The position numbers and the translations under genes are program-made. This document shows, piece by piece, positions 28,716 to 36,470 of a stretch of DNA of 64,000 nt (position 1 is its first letter; each line of letters opens with the position of its first letter). Where the stretch lies: positions 539,823 to 603,822 of the forward strand of contig NZ_JACFTD010000002.1 in NCBI RefSeq assembly GCF_014282005.1, written 5' to 3'. This stretch comes from Sporosarcina sp. BP05 (lineage in GTDB: Bacteria; Bacillota; Bacilli; Bacillales_A; Planococcaceae). Under the pieces are notes generated by a model that ran no database searches, had not been told where the DNA came from, and saw only the letters and a list, made by a program, of their open reading frames with translations.

Positions 28716-29343
28716 ATTTTTTATTAATGACTACATCATAAACAGGTAGCAGTTGGTCAAAAGTCTCTTCTGCAAATGCCATGAATTCTGCATTAGAAAA
28801 TTTAACCGCGTCTTCACGTGGCAAATGACGACCGACAAGGAACTCCGCTTTTTTGACAGTTTGTAGCCGTTCTAAAAGTTGTTCGAGGCCATCGTCTCCT
28901 GCTTGTACTATAGTTGTGGCTTCGGGTTTCATGTGATCTCCAGAAACGATATAAGTGCCGGGAAGAGATGTTAAAATCCTCAAGTTCAGTTCTAAACGCT
29001 CGGCAATTCCCTTTTTATCTGGATTCTCATAAATTACCGCTAAAATAATGAATAAATGTGTTCCCCATAAGCCAATCTGAAAATGAGGCAACGCTTTGTA
29101 GCCTCGTTTTGCAGGTGCGAATGCGACCCAACTGTCATTTGGCGGATTTACTGTCCGTCTTGCGTGTTTAGCCACATGCGGGAAAAATTCATCAGTCCCA
29201 TGTGCAGAAAGGCGGTCCGCAAAATGTGTACCTAAAGTTCCGAACTTTGGCTGGATCCGATTTTGCAATGCTTCCATCCGATTTTCTAGCCCTTCAATTG
29301 AAAATACATCAAAATCATCATTTTCCCAAAAACGACCAAGCAT
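28714..29343 (-). CDS. yktB: DUF1054 family protein YktB
   Basis: A 209-residue protein from the ATG at 29343 (MLGRFWENDDFDVF), 8 nt after GGGGG; a GTG at 29349 would add two residues. It fits the YktB/UPF0637 family by size, by the opening DFDVFSIEGLENRMEALQ and by position opposite yktA. Family function is unknown. It has no membrane segments. Confidence 0.82.
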   Translation of the reverse strand: MLGRFWENDDFDVFSIEGLENRMEALQNRIQPKFGTLGTHFADRLSAHGTDEFFPHVAKHARRTVNPPNDSWVAFAPAKRGYKALPHFQIGLWGTHLFIILAVIYENPDKKGIAERLELNLRILTSLPGTYIVSGDHMKPEATTIVQAGDDGLEQLLERLQTVKKAEFLVGRHLPREDAVKFSNAEFMAFAEETFDQLLPVYDVVINKK

Positions 29344-29502
29344 ATTCACTACCCCCGATTACATTTACACGTTTATCATAGCAGAAAACGGGGAACAATC
29401 TTTAGTAACAAGGCTTATAACTAGAGCAAACATCAGTCGCAGCATATTTTAATTATAACTAGCAGAAAATTTAGACTATATGAAGAAAAAGGGGTGTCAA
29501 CT

Positions 29503-29700
29503 ATGAAACAAGTCGTCCATGTAATCCGCAAAGCCGATGTAGAGAAAGAATATGTAAAGCTACTTAACCTAGAACTCGATTATGAACTTGCAACGCTTTT
29601 CGATGCTGTACAAGAAGATGATGCAAAACAGAAAATGAAAAGCAAACATAGGCTTATGGAGATTCGCCGTGAGCTGGAGATACTAAATGGCTTCGCATGA
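29503..29700 (+). CDS. ykzI: Small helical protein, YkzI-like by position
   Basis: A 65-residue charged helical protein from the ATG at 29503 (AAAAAGGGG lies 8 nt upstream), MKQVVHVIRKADVEKEY to LEILNGFA. No motif is recognised. B. subtilis carries the small gene ykzI at this point between yktB and suhB, so the name rests mostly on synteny and length. It is followed by a strong terminator. Confidence 0.55.
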   Translation: MKQVVHVIRKADVEKEYVKLLNLELDYELATLFDAVQEDDAKQKMKSKHRLMEIRRELEILNGFA

Positions 29701-29718
29701 TTCCGATTGGCGCACCAG

Positions 29719-29774
29719 AAAGGCATCCATACACTTCCTGTAGAAACAGGGATAGTGTAATGAGATGCCTTTTT
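29719..29774 (+). terminator. Three-tier terminator hairpin
   Basis: AAAGGCATC pairs with GATGCCTTT (29764-29772), TACACT with AGTGTA and CCTGT with ACAGG inside it, followed by TTTC. It ends the 65-residue gene ahead of suhB. Confidence 0.85.
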
Positions 29775-29817
29775 CGATATAGTGTATATAGGTAGTGGTA
29801 ATGAAAGGGGTGGCTTT

Positions 29818-30612
29818 ATGAAGTGGGGAATTATTGATCGATATGCAAAGTCGTTGATAAAAGAAGCGGGTCATAAAATTCGTGTGTCTTTTTTCAATCA
29901 AATCGATATCGATTCAAAATCAAGTGCGAATGATCTTGTGACGAATATTGATAAAGAAATCGAACAATTTTTCATCAGTAGAATTAAAAGAGATTTCCCT
30001 GACCATAAGATTTTAGGTGAAGAAGGGTTTGGCGATATTGTTCAGACGCTTGATGGGGTTGTTTGGATGCTTGACCCAATTGATGGAACGATGAATTTCA
30101 TCCACCAAAAGCGGAACTTTGCCATTTCTCTTGGAATATATGCAGAAGGCGTCGGTATGCTTGGTTATATTTATGATGTGATGCGCGATGATTTTTATCA
30201 TGCTGCTAAAGATGAAGGGGCTTATTTCAATGATGAACGGCTACCGCAATTAGAGATTACGCCATTAGCAGAAGCCGTTATTGGTATTAATGCCAGTTGG
30301 GTGGCTCCGAATCGCTTCGTTGATAACGAAAAAATTATTGAGCTGATTAAAAAATGCAGGGGGACAAGATCGTATGGCTCAGCAGCGCTCGAGCTTGCGT
30401 ATGTCTCGTCTGGCAGGCTGGATGCATATATGTCTATGAGGTTGTCGCCGTGGGATGTTGCTGGAGGTATTGTTATTGCGCAGGAGGTCGGTGCTGTCGC
30501 AACAAACATGAAAGGGGATTTTCCGCACCTTCTTGGGCAAGATACATTTATAGTCGCAAGGCCAGGATTGCATCAAGATATAGTGACAAACTATATCGAC
30601 CTAAAACAATAA
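29818..30612 (+). CDS. suhB: Inositol monophosphatase family protein
   Basis: A 264-residue Li+-sensitive-type phosphatase from the ATG at 29818 (AAAGGGGTGG upstream). Metal ligands are visible in ILGEEG (Glu69), WMLDPIDGT (Asp86, Asp89) and SPWDVAGG near residue 214. It hydrolyses inositol or related sugar monophosphates; the true substrate in Firmicutes is uncertain. Position matches yktC/suhB of B. subtilis. It converges on ylaF. Confidence 0.88.
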   Translation: MKWGIIDRYAKSLIKEAGHKIRVSFFNQIDIDSKSSANDLVTNIDKEIEQFFISRIKRDFPDHKILGEEGFGDIVQTLDGVVWMLDPIDGTMNFIHQKRNFAISLGIYAEGVGMLGYIYDVMRDDFYHAAKDEGAYFNDERLPQLEITPLAEAVIGINASWVAPNRFVDNEKIIELIKKCRGTRSYGSAALELAYVSSGRLDAYMSMRLSPWDVAGGIVIAQEVGAVATNMKGDFPHLLGQDTFIVARPGLHQDIVTNYIDLKQ

Positions 30613-30659
30613 AAAAAGGACGTTACAAGCACCGGATACTCCGATTACCTTGAAACGTC
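30611..30659 (-). terminator. Terminator of ylaF (and possibly suhB)
   Basis: GACGTTaCAAG (30619-30629) pairs with CTTGaAACGTC (30649-30659) with one mismatch. The A7 tract at 30611 gives a T-run on the reverse strand, so it mainly serves ylaF. Confidence 0.7.
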
Positions 30660-30678
30660 ACATTTGAAAAATATTTTA

Positions 30679-30864
30679 TTAAAGTAGTCCTTGTTCTCTA
30701 TATTTCTTTTTCGTTTTAAATCCGTTACCCATAATTAGAATCAATGCAACGATTGCTACAATCGCAATCGTGGGGCTGCTCATTCCGACTGCAACGCCGA
30801 TTGCACACATAGAAGCGATAGCAGCAATGGCATAAAAAACGAAAATCCACTTGATGTTTTTCAA
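30679..30864 (-). CDS. ylaF: Small membrane protein YlaF (DUF5325)
   Basis: A 61-residue protein with two hydrophobic segments (about residues 4-22 and 28-47) and a basic tail (KTKKKYREQ). The TTG at 30864 is chosen because GGAGGT lies 6 nt upstream; a longer in-frame reading to 30936 has no ribosome site and would run across the typA promoter. It lies divergently upstream of typA as ylaF does in B. subtilis. Function unknown. Confidence 0.75.
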   Translation of the reverse strand: MKNIKWIFVFYAIAAIASMCAIGVAVGMSSPTIAIVAIVALILIMGNGFKTKKKYREQGLL

Positions 30865-30912
30865 AAAAATACCTCCATCTACAATTAAATGTTTTCGAAT
30901 TATCAATACATG

Positions 30913-30921
30913 TGCTATAAT
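30913..30921 (+). promoter_or_regulatory. Extended -10 promoter of typA
   Basis: TGCTATAAT is an extended -10 element 43 bp upstream of the typA start; the -35 region (TTTCGA) is weak. Confidence 0.5.
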
Positions 30922-30963
30922 AACACAGTTAATCAACCGAAAAAAGAATAATGGAGTGAAATC

Positions 30964-32793
30964 ATGACTAAACTTAGAAATGACTTACGTAACATAGCTA
31001 TTATCGCCCACGTCGACCACGGAAAAACGACGCTTGTCGATCAACTTTTGAAACAATCGGGGATCTTCCGTTCTAACGAACAAGTAGATGACCGTGCAAT
31101 GGACTCAAATGAAATTGAACGTGAACGCGGAATTACGATTCTTGCAAAGAATACCGCAATTGAATATAAAGATACAAAAATCAACATTTTGGATACACCA
31201 GGTCACGCAGATTTCGGCGGAGAAGTGGAACGTATCTTGAAAATGGTAGATGGTGTAATTCTTGTTGTTGACTCATACGAAGGGTGTATGCCACAAACGC
31301 GTTTCGTACTGAAAAAAGCGCTTGAGCAGAACTTGAAACCAATCGTTGTCGTTAATAAAATTGACCGTGAATTTGCACGCCCTGAAGAAGTAGTTGATGA
31401 AGTTCTTGAATTATTCATAGAACTAGATGCGAACGACGAACAACTTGAATTCCCAGTTATTTATGCATCAGGATTCAACGGTACTGCAAGCTTATCACCA
31501 GACGTTTCAACACAAGAAGAAACGTTGCGTGTTCTTTATGACGCGATTCTAGAACATATTCCTGCTCCAGTCGATAATCGCGACGAGCCTTTACAGTTCC
31601 AAGTATCCCTTCTTGACTATAGCGATTATGTTGGTCGGATCGGTATCGGACGGATTTTCCGTGGAACGATGCAAGTCGGGCAGTCGGTTGCCGTTATGAA
31701 ACGTGATGGTACTGTGAAAAACTACCGTGTTACAAAATTGTCCGGATTCCTCGGTTTGAAACGCGTTGATATCCAAGAGGCTTTCTCTGGGGATCTTGTT
31801 GCAGTATCTGGAATGGAGAACATTGACGTTAGTGAAACAATTTGTCCGGCAGATCATCTGGAGGCACTTCCGGAGTTGTTCATTGACGAACCAACGTTAC
31901 AAATGACATTCCTTGTAAACAATAGTCCGTTTGCAGGTAAAGAAGGTAAATGGGTAACGTCAAGGAAAATCGACGAACGCCTTCAATCGCAATTGCAAAC
32001 AGACGTATCCCTTCGTGTAGATCCAACTGATTCGCCTGATGCATGGACTGTTTCAGGACGCGGTGAGCTTCACCTGTCTATTCTTATTGAAAACATGCGC
32101 CGTGAAGGATTTGAATTGCAAGTTTCGAAACCAACAGTAATTGTAAGAGAAATAGATGGCGTTCGTTGTGAGCCTATCGAACGTTTACAAATTGATATTC
32201 CTGAAGAGCATACAGGCTCTATTATCGAGTCAATTGGTGAACGTAAAGGCGAAATGATTGATATGATCAACAATGGTAACGGACAAGTTCGTCTAATATT
32301 CAATGTGCCTGCACGTGGCTTAATCGGCTATTCAACAGAATTCCTAACATTGACAAGAGGTTATGGAATTATGAATCATACGTTCGATTCTTACCAGCCT
32401 ATGGCAAAAGGTAAAGTCGGAGGTCGCAGAAACGGTGTTCTCGTTTCAATGGAGAACGGAACAGCTACGCCTTACAGCATCATGCAGCTAGAAGATCGCG
32501 GTATTATGTTTGTTGGTGCCGGAACTGATATCTACGCAGGAATGGTTGTTGGTGAAAATACGCGCGAAAGCGATTTGACAATCAACCTAACGAAGGCTAA
32601 ACAAGCGACAAACGTTCGTTCAGCTTCTAAAGACCAAACAGTCACAACTAAAAAACCACGTATTATGTCGCTTGAAGAAGCGTTACAATACCTGGACGAT
32701 GACGAGTATTGCGAAGTGACGCCAGTATCGATCAGGCTCCGCAAGAAGATACTTGATAAAAACGAACGCGAACGTGTTCAGAAAAAGAAATAA
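30964..32793 (+). CDS. typA: Translational GTPase TypA/BipA
   Basis: A 609-residue ribosome-binding GTPase. G1 is AHVDHGKTT (residues 15-23), the switch region holds RERGITI, G3 is DTPGHADF and G4 is NKID. EF-G-like domains III and V follow, with the TypA-specific C-terminal domain at the end (about 480-609; KPRIMSLEEALQYLDDDEYCEVTP). It helps ribosome assembly and growth under stress or cold. Single gene, with ylaH following at 168 bp. Confidence 0.96.
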   Translation: MTKLRNDLRNIAIIAHVDHGKTTLVDQLLKQSGIFRSNEQVDDRAMDSNEIERERGITILAKNTAIEYKDTKINILDTPGHADFGGEVERILKMVDGVILVVDSYEGCMPQTRFVLKKALEQNLKPIVVVNKIDREFARPEEVVDEVLELFIELDANDEQLEFPVIYASGFNGTASLSPDVSTQEETLRVLYDAILEHIPAPVDNRDEPLQFQVSLLDYSDYVGRIGIGRIFRGTMQVGQSVAVMKRDGTVKNYRVTKLSGFLGLKRVDIQEAFSGDLVAVSGMENIDVSETICPADHLEALPELFIDEPTLQMTFLVNNSPFAGKEGKWVTSRKIDERLQSQLQTDVSLRVDPTDSPDAWTVSGRGELHLSILIENMRREGFELQVSKPTVIVREIDGVRCEPIERLQIDIPEEHTGSIIESIGERKGEMIDMINNGNGQVRLIFNVPARGLIGYSTEFLTLTRGYGIMNHTFDSYQPMAKGKVGGRRNGVLVSMENGTATPYSIMQLEDRGIMFVGAGTDIYAGMVVGENTRESDLTINLTKAKQATNVRSASKDQTVTTKKPRIMSLEEALQYLDDDEYCEVTPVSIRLRKKILDKNERERVQKKK

Positions 32794-32961
32794 TCACTGT
32801 TTAGACTTAAGTGATCTTAATAAAGGAAAGCATATTGAGTGCTTACCCATACAGGTCTTGTCGACTGATAGGTCAGCACGGCTTTCTGAGGTCCTTTGAC
32901 AGTGATGGAATCATTACTATTGCGACTTATTAGAAATGCTTTACAGAAGGGAATGTGTTGA

Positions 32962-33309
32962 ATGAGTGCTAGTGTTGGCGATACAGAGTTCGTATTCGGA
33001 AAGATGTCGGGTATTGCACGCTTTATTTACGAAGTGATGCCTTCCTATACGGCTGCCGGTTATGTACTTTTTGCCCTCGTCTTCCTCATGTCGGCAATTG
33101 TTTATAAACTGGGATTTGCTAGAAAACTTAGGCCTTTACAGACTTTTTTCATCTATGCATTCCTGTTTATCGGCTGTCTAATTTTGACGTTTCTTGGCTT
33201 TTTCCTCCCGATTGTGGAGGCTCTCGTCGTGGCGGCTCTTATTTTAATCATCTACCGAGTGCGCAGGATGAATGAGTATAAAGAAAAAAAAGAAGACCCC
33301 ATCATATGA
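32962..33309 (+). CDS. ylaH: YlaH-like membrane protein
   Basis: A 115-residue protein with three hydrophobic segments (about residues 33-50, 60-78, 83-100) and a highly charged C-terminus (RVRRMNEYKEKKEDPII). Size and position after typA match YlaH of B. subtilis. GAAGGGA lies upstream of the ATG, though spacing is long. The stop codon lies inside the left half of its own terminator. No function known. Confidence 0.78.
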   Translation: MSASVGDTEFVFGKMSGIARFIYEVMPSYTAAGYVLFALVFLMSAIVYKLGFARKLRPLQTFFIYAFLFIGCLILTFLGFFLPIVEALVVAALILIIYRVRRMNEYKEKKEDPII

Positions 33310-33325
33310 TGGGGTCTTCTTTTTG
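33287..33325. terminator. Perfectly palindromic terminator overlapping the end of ylaH
   Basis: AAGAAGACCCCATCAT meets its exact complement at 33306-33321, so the stem is essentially loopless as DNA and bidirectional. It includes the last codons and stop of ylaH. The non-coding element starts 17 bp later. Confidence 0.9.
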
Positions 33326-33341
33326 GCGAATATAAGAAATA

Positions 33342-33970
33342 AACGTCTGTTTCTTAACCGTTTTAATTAATGGTGCACCTGTAAGAAAAGCGTGAAAATC
33401 TGCATTTGTACTTGTACATTTCCGGCTTGCTTTGGACAAAATAATCAATACAGCTTTTCGGTAATCCTGTTGCGACTATCTGTCCGTCGCGTACCTACGA
33501 TGTTCAAGTGGAAAATGCAACTGCTTTGGAAGAAGCAAGAATAGATACCTTTCTATAGAGGGTGCAAGTGCCCGAAGATGAAATTTCGGGCACCCTATCG
33601 CATTTAATGAAGCCTTCCTAGTTAATTTTGCAAAGATCATACAAGTAATAGTGTGACGCCATATAGAATGTGACACTTCCTTAAAATCGAACAGGAAATG
33701 CGATAAAGAAGGATTAAGTAGCCAAAATTGCATATTTGGCTGCTCCTTTATGGATAGGAGAGTGGATATTCACTCGTACCCAAAAGCTTTAGCATTTAGT
33801 AGTGTACATGTATCTTTGGAGGGCGACGGACTAACGGCCGCTATACGATTAACGAAAAAAATGGGTAGGGATGCGACAAAGTCGCATCCCTACCCATTTA
33901 GAAATCCCGATAATGGTGTAGTAGTCGTTAAGTCCAAAGCAATCCAAAAGAACATCTACATAGTGCCTAG
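33342..33970 (+). mobile_element. Non-coding MITE-like element, copy 2 (about 629 bp, right end lost)
   Basis: The left end AACGTCTGTTTCTTAACC resembles the terminal repeat of copy 3. Homology with copy 1 stops near GTGCCTAG (33970), where sequence of the hairpin-repeat family begins, so the right terminus was lost. Hairpin A (33569-33592) has loop GATGAAAT and hairpin B (33720-33741) loop ATTGCATA, so loop complementarity has fallen to 6 of 8. Hairpin C (33859-33899) has a perfect 19-bp stem; on the reverse strand it is followed by T7 and would terminate ylaI transcripts. No gene is seen in 33310-34044. Confidence 0.72.
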
Positions 33971-33984
33971 TTTTTCATCCCAAA

Positions 33985-34045
33985 ATGAAGTATAAGTTTT
34001 TAGACTCGGGACAGTGTTTAGGCTTCAGGCACCTTACGCTTTTCT
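33985..34045 (+). repeat. Fragment of the interspersed hairpin repeat, copy G
   Basis: AAGTATAAGTTTTTAGACT and GTGTTTAGGCTTCAGGCACC repeat the left end of copies B and D, then the sequence jumps to the right end (CACCTTACGCTTTTC), with the hairpin core deleted. It ends at the stop codon of ylaI. Confidence 0.6.
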
Positions 34046-34248
34046 CAGAATTCTTTCTCGATGGAGTGGGAACTGCGATGAAAAGTAAAGTTTCCAGTCG
34101 CAATCCGTGCAATCGTTTTTTCGGCAATCCGATCATTGCATTCTTGGCACATATAGGTATGGATAGGGCGATTTCGTAGTGTTTTGGCTAGTGGCAAATC
34201 GTCAGGGAGTTGCCCGACATTGTCACAGATGACACATTTTACACGCAT
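34045..34248 (-). CDS. ylaI: Small zinc-ribbon protein YlaI (DUF2197)
   Basis: A 67-residue protein from the ATG at 34248 (GGAGG upstream): MRVKCVICDNVGQLPDD. Cys5/Cys8 and Cys34/Cys37 form two C-x2-C knuckles, as in the YlaI/DUF2197 family. A longer in-frame reading into ylaL is a shadow. It is the second gene of a two-gene reverse operon, 13 bp after ylaL. Function unknown. Confidence 0.82.
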   Translation of the reverse strand: MRVKCVICDNVGQLPDDLPLAKTLRNRPIHTYMCQECNDRIAEKTIARIATGNFTFHRSSHSIEKEF

Positions 34249-34261
34249 TGGAAATCCTCCT

Positions 34262-34762
34262 TCAGTCAACTCGGATCGCAATGACGTTGCGAATCGGATT
34301 ATCGTTGTTCGAACCGTCTTTGAAGACAACGTGAACCGGACCACCCTCAAGTAGCGGCTTACCTTCGTCGCTGAATTTGAAAATGATATCATCGACTTTC
34401 GTAAGTGGGAATGAGTGACTTTCGCCGTCTGACGTTTCAAATGCTAGCGTTTGTGCATTTTCCGCAGGCTCCGCGATTTTTAAAAAATGACGTAATTGAA
34501 TACCATATGTTCCAGTAAGTACTTTTCGTTTTTCAAACTTTTTTTCTGTTTCCAGGGTAGGTGGGAACGTTGCGCCTTCCATTATTTCACGTGACCAATG
34601 TTTCCCCATATCTCTTTTATATTCTTCTAGTTCATCTTTTTCGATGTGGCTTTCTGTAAAGTACGTTTTCAAATCAACGCGACGATCATCGAAAATCCAC
34701 ACGGTCGGGTCTAGTGTGATGACATGACGTACATTTCCTTTAATCGGAATTATTGATTCCAA
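34262..34762 (-). CDS. ylaL: YlaL-like protein
   Basis: A 166-residue soluble protein beginning MESIIPIKGNVRHVITLDPTV from a TTG 8 nt after AGGGGG. I see no catalytic motif. Size and place beside ylaI, upstream of ylaN, match B. subtilis ylaL, though ylaJ, phoH and glsA2 (ylaM), which flank it there, are missing here. The name therefore relies on synteny and gross length. Confidence 0.6.
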   Translation of the reverse strand: MESIIPIKGNVRHVITLDPTVWIFDDRRVDLKTYFTESHIEKDELEEYKRDMGKHWSREIMEGATFPPTLETEKKFEKRKVLTGTYGIQLRHFLKIAEPAENAQTLAFETSDGESHSFPLTKVDDIIFKFSDEGKPLLEGGPVHVVFKDGSNNDNPIRNVIAIRVD

Positions 34763-34870
34763 ATGAATATCCCCCTACTGAATTAAATTATCTTTTGATT
34801 CTAGTATAACGCTTTGATGTCTTCAGGAAAAGCTTTTGCTTTCTGACTTACAAGGTCAAAGGGAAAACGC

Positions 34871-34899
34871 TTGCTTTTTCTCGTTTTGAAAGATACAAT
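34871..34899 (+). promoter_or_regulatory. Probable promoter of ylaN
   Basis: TTGCTT and TACAAT are 17 bp apart, 48 bp upstream of the ylaN start. Confidence 0.5.
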
Positions 34900-34947
34900 T
34901 TATTGATAATAACCATAAAGAAATAAAAGTTTGATGGGGGCGTCCTC

Positions 34948-35229
34948 ATGGATATAGAATTGCAGGAAACATATCAGCAAAAGGCAATGAAGCAGCTTCA
35001 AGCCGATGCTGATAAGATTGGTCAACTAATAAAAGTACAGATGGACCATTTGACGATGCCTCAGTGCCCACTCTATGAAGAAGTGCTGGATACACAAATG
35101 TATGGCTTGTCTCGTGAAATTGACTTTGCTGTAAAGCTAGGTTTGATTGATCGTCCGAAAGGCAATGAAATCCTTTCATTACTTGAGAAAGAAATGACAG
35201 TGTTACACGAAGTATATACGAGAAAATAA
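34948..35229 (+). CDS. ylaN: UPF0358 family protein YlaN
   Basis: A 93-residue helical protein ([20 protein letters not shown] to HEVYTRK) with the conserved [12 protein letters not shown] segment of the YlaN family. YlaN is reported as conditionally essential in B. subtilis and linked to iron homeostasis through Fur. GGGGG precedes the ATG by 7-8 nt. It lies just upstream of ftsW, separated by a terminator. Confidence 0.92.
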   Translation: MDIELQETYQQKAMKQLQADADKIGQLIKVQMDHLTMPQCPLYEEVLDTQMYGLSREIDFAVKLGLIDRPKGNEILSLLEKEMTVLHEVYTRK

Positions 35230-35236
35230 GCCAAAG

Positions 35237-35267
35237 ACTCAAACTGACATAATGGTTTGAGTTTTTT
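35237..35267 (+). terminator. Terminator of ylaN
   Basis: ACTCAAAC pairs with GTTTGAGT (35255-35262) and runs into T6. It falls in the 62-bp gap before ftsW. Confidence 0.85.
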
Positions 35268-35291
35268 GTTTAATGAAAAAGAGGTAACCCT

Positions 35292-36455
35292 ATGAAAACT
35301 TATGCTAGAAAACTATTTCGCTACTTTGATTTCCCACTGTTTTTTGTTTACCTGTTACTTTGTCTGTTCGGGTTGGTCATGATTTACAGTTCAAGTATGG
35401 TTGTAGCGGTGGGTCGCTATGATTATCCGGCTGATTATTATTTGCAAAAACAGCTGTTAAATTTAAAACTTGCCATCCCCGCTTTCTTTTTGGCGGCTTT
35501 TTTTCCGTACAAAAATTATAAACGAAAAAATTTGATGATATTTGCAGTAATAGGTATGTTATTTCTATTGTTTTTGGTTCATTTCATTGGTTCAGGTGGT
35601 CATGTCGGAGCAACTAGTTGGATAAAAACACCTTTTGGGAATCTGCAACCTTCAGAAGTTGCGAAATTGGTTCTAATTGTCTATTTTTCTGGTGTTTTTG
35701 CAAAAAAATACGAGTCAGGCACAATTGACAATATTAACCAATCAATATTACCACCCGTGGTCATTTTAGTATTAGCAGTCGGTTCTATCATGCTCGAGAC
35801 GGACATCGGAGGTTCGTTCATTATTATCATTACTGCCCTATCCGTCCTTGCAGCAAGCGGTATTAAAAAAAGAACCTTCATGAAAATTAGCGGAATAATT
35901 TCTGTGGGTCTTGTCTTTGCTGCCCTTATCCTTTATTTCAAATGGGACTCGATTATGAATGCAAGTAGGGCGGGTCGTATACTGTCATTCCTGAATCCAT
36001 TCGATTATATCCAAGGGTCTGGCTATCAGATTGCGAACGGCTATATTGCCATCGGTTCTGGTGGTTTACAAGGGCGAGGGCTCGGCAATTCTATTCAAAA
36101 AAGGGGCTATTTGCCGGAACCGCAAACAGATGTCATTATGGCGGTAATTTCGGAAGAATTAGGCCTTCTTGGTGCTATTATCGTAATCGGGGGACTTGGT
36201 TTTATCGTCTTAAGGGCTTTATCTATTGCATTGCAGGCAAAAGATCCCCATGCGCGCATGCTGGCTGCAGGAATTGGGAGTATGATAGGAATTCAAACAT
36301 TTGTTAATTTGGGCGGCCTGACTGGGTTAATACCGCTTACAGGGGTTACGTTGCCGTTTATTAGCTATGGCGGTACTTCTGTTATTCTGTTATCTTTAGC
36401 TTTAGGAATATTAACGAATGTCTCAATGTTCGTAAAATATGAAAAAAACAATTAG
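35292..36455 (+). CDS. ftsW: Cell-division peptidoglycan polymerase FtsW (SEDS family)
   Basis: A 387-residue SEDS glycosyltransferase with about ten membrane segments. Family signatures include MIYSSSMVVA in the first helices, ATSWIKTPFGNLQPSEVAKL with catalytic-region residues, GSGYQIANGYIAIGSGG and LPFISYGGTS near the end. It polymerises lipid II with a class B PBP. The location, before pycA, is that of B. subtilis ftsW. AAAGAGG lies upstream. Confidence 0.95.
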   Translation: MKTYARKLFRYFDFPLFFVYLLLCLFGLVMIYSSSMVVAVGRYDYPADYYLQKQLLNLKLAIPAFFLAAFFPYKNYKRKNLMIFAVIGMLFLLFLVHFIGSGGHVGATSWIKTPFGNLQPSEVAKLVLIVYFSGVFAKKYESGTIDNINQSILPPVVILVLAVGSIMLETDIGGSFIIIITALSVLAASGIKKRTFMKISGIISVGLVFAALILYFKWDSIMNASRAGRILSFLNPFDYIQGSGYQIANGYIAIGSGGLQGRGLGNSIQKRGYLPEPQTDVIMAVISEELGLLGAIIVIGGLGFIVLRALSIALQAKDPHARMLAAGIGSMIGIQTFVNLGGLTGLIPLTGVTLPFISYGGTSVILLSLALGILTNVSMFVKYEKNN

Positions 36456-36470
36456 AAAAGGAAGTGCCTT

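Noticed and set aside
29776..29817. Upstream extension of suhB (start at 29782)
   Set aside because: No ribosome site precedes it, while AAAGGGGTGG fits the ATG at 29818.
32794..32961. Possible small RNA or terminator between typA and ylaH
   Set aside because: ATCACTG and CAGTGAT occur 100 bp apart, but no stable stem, T-run or promoter is evident.
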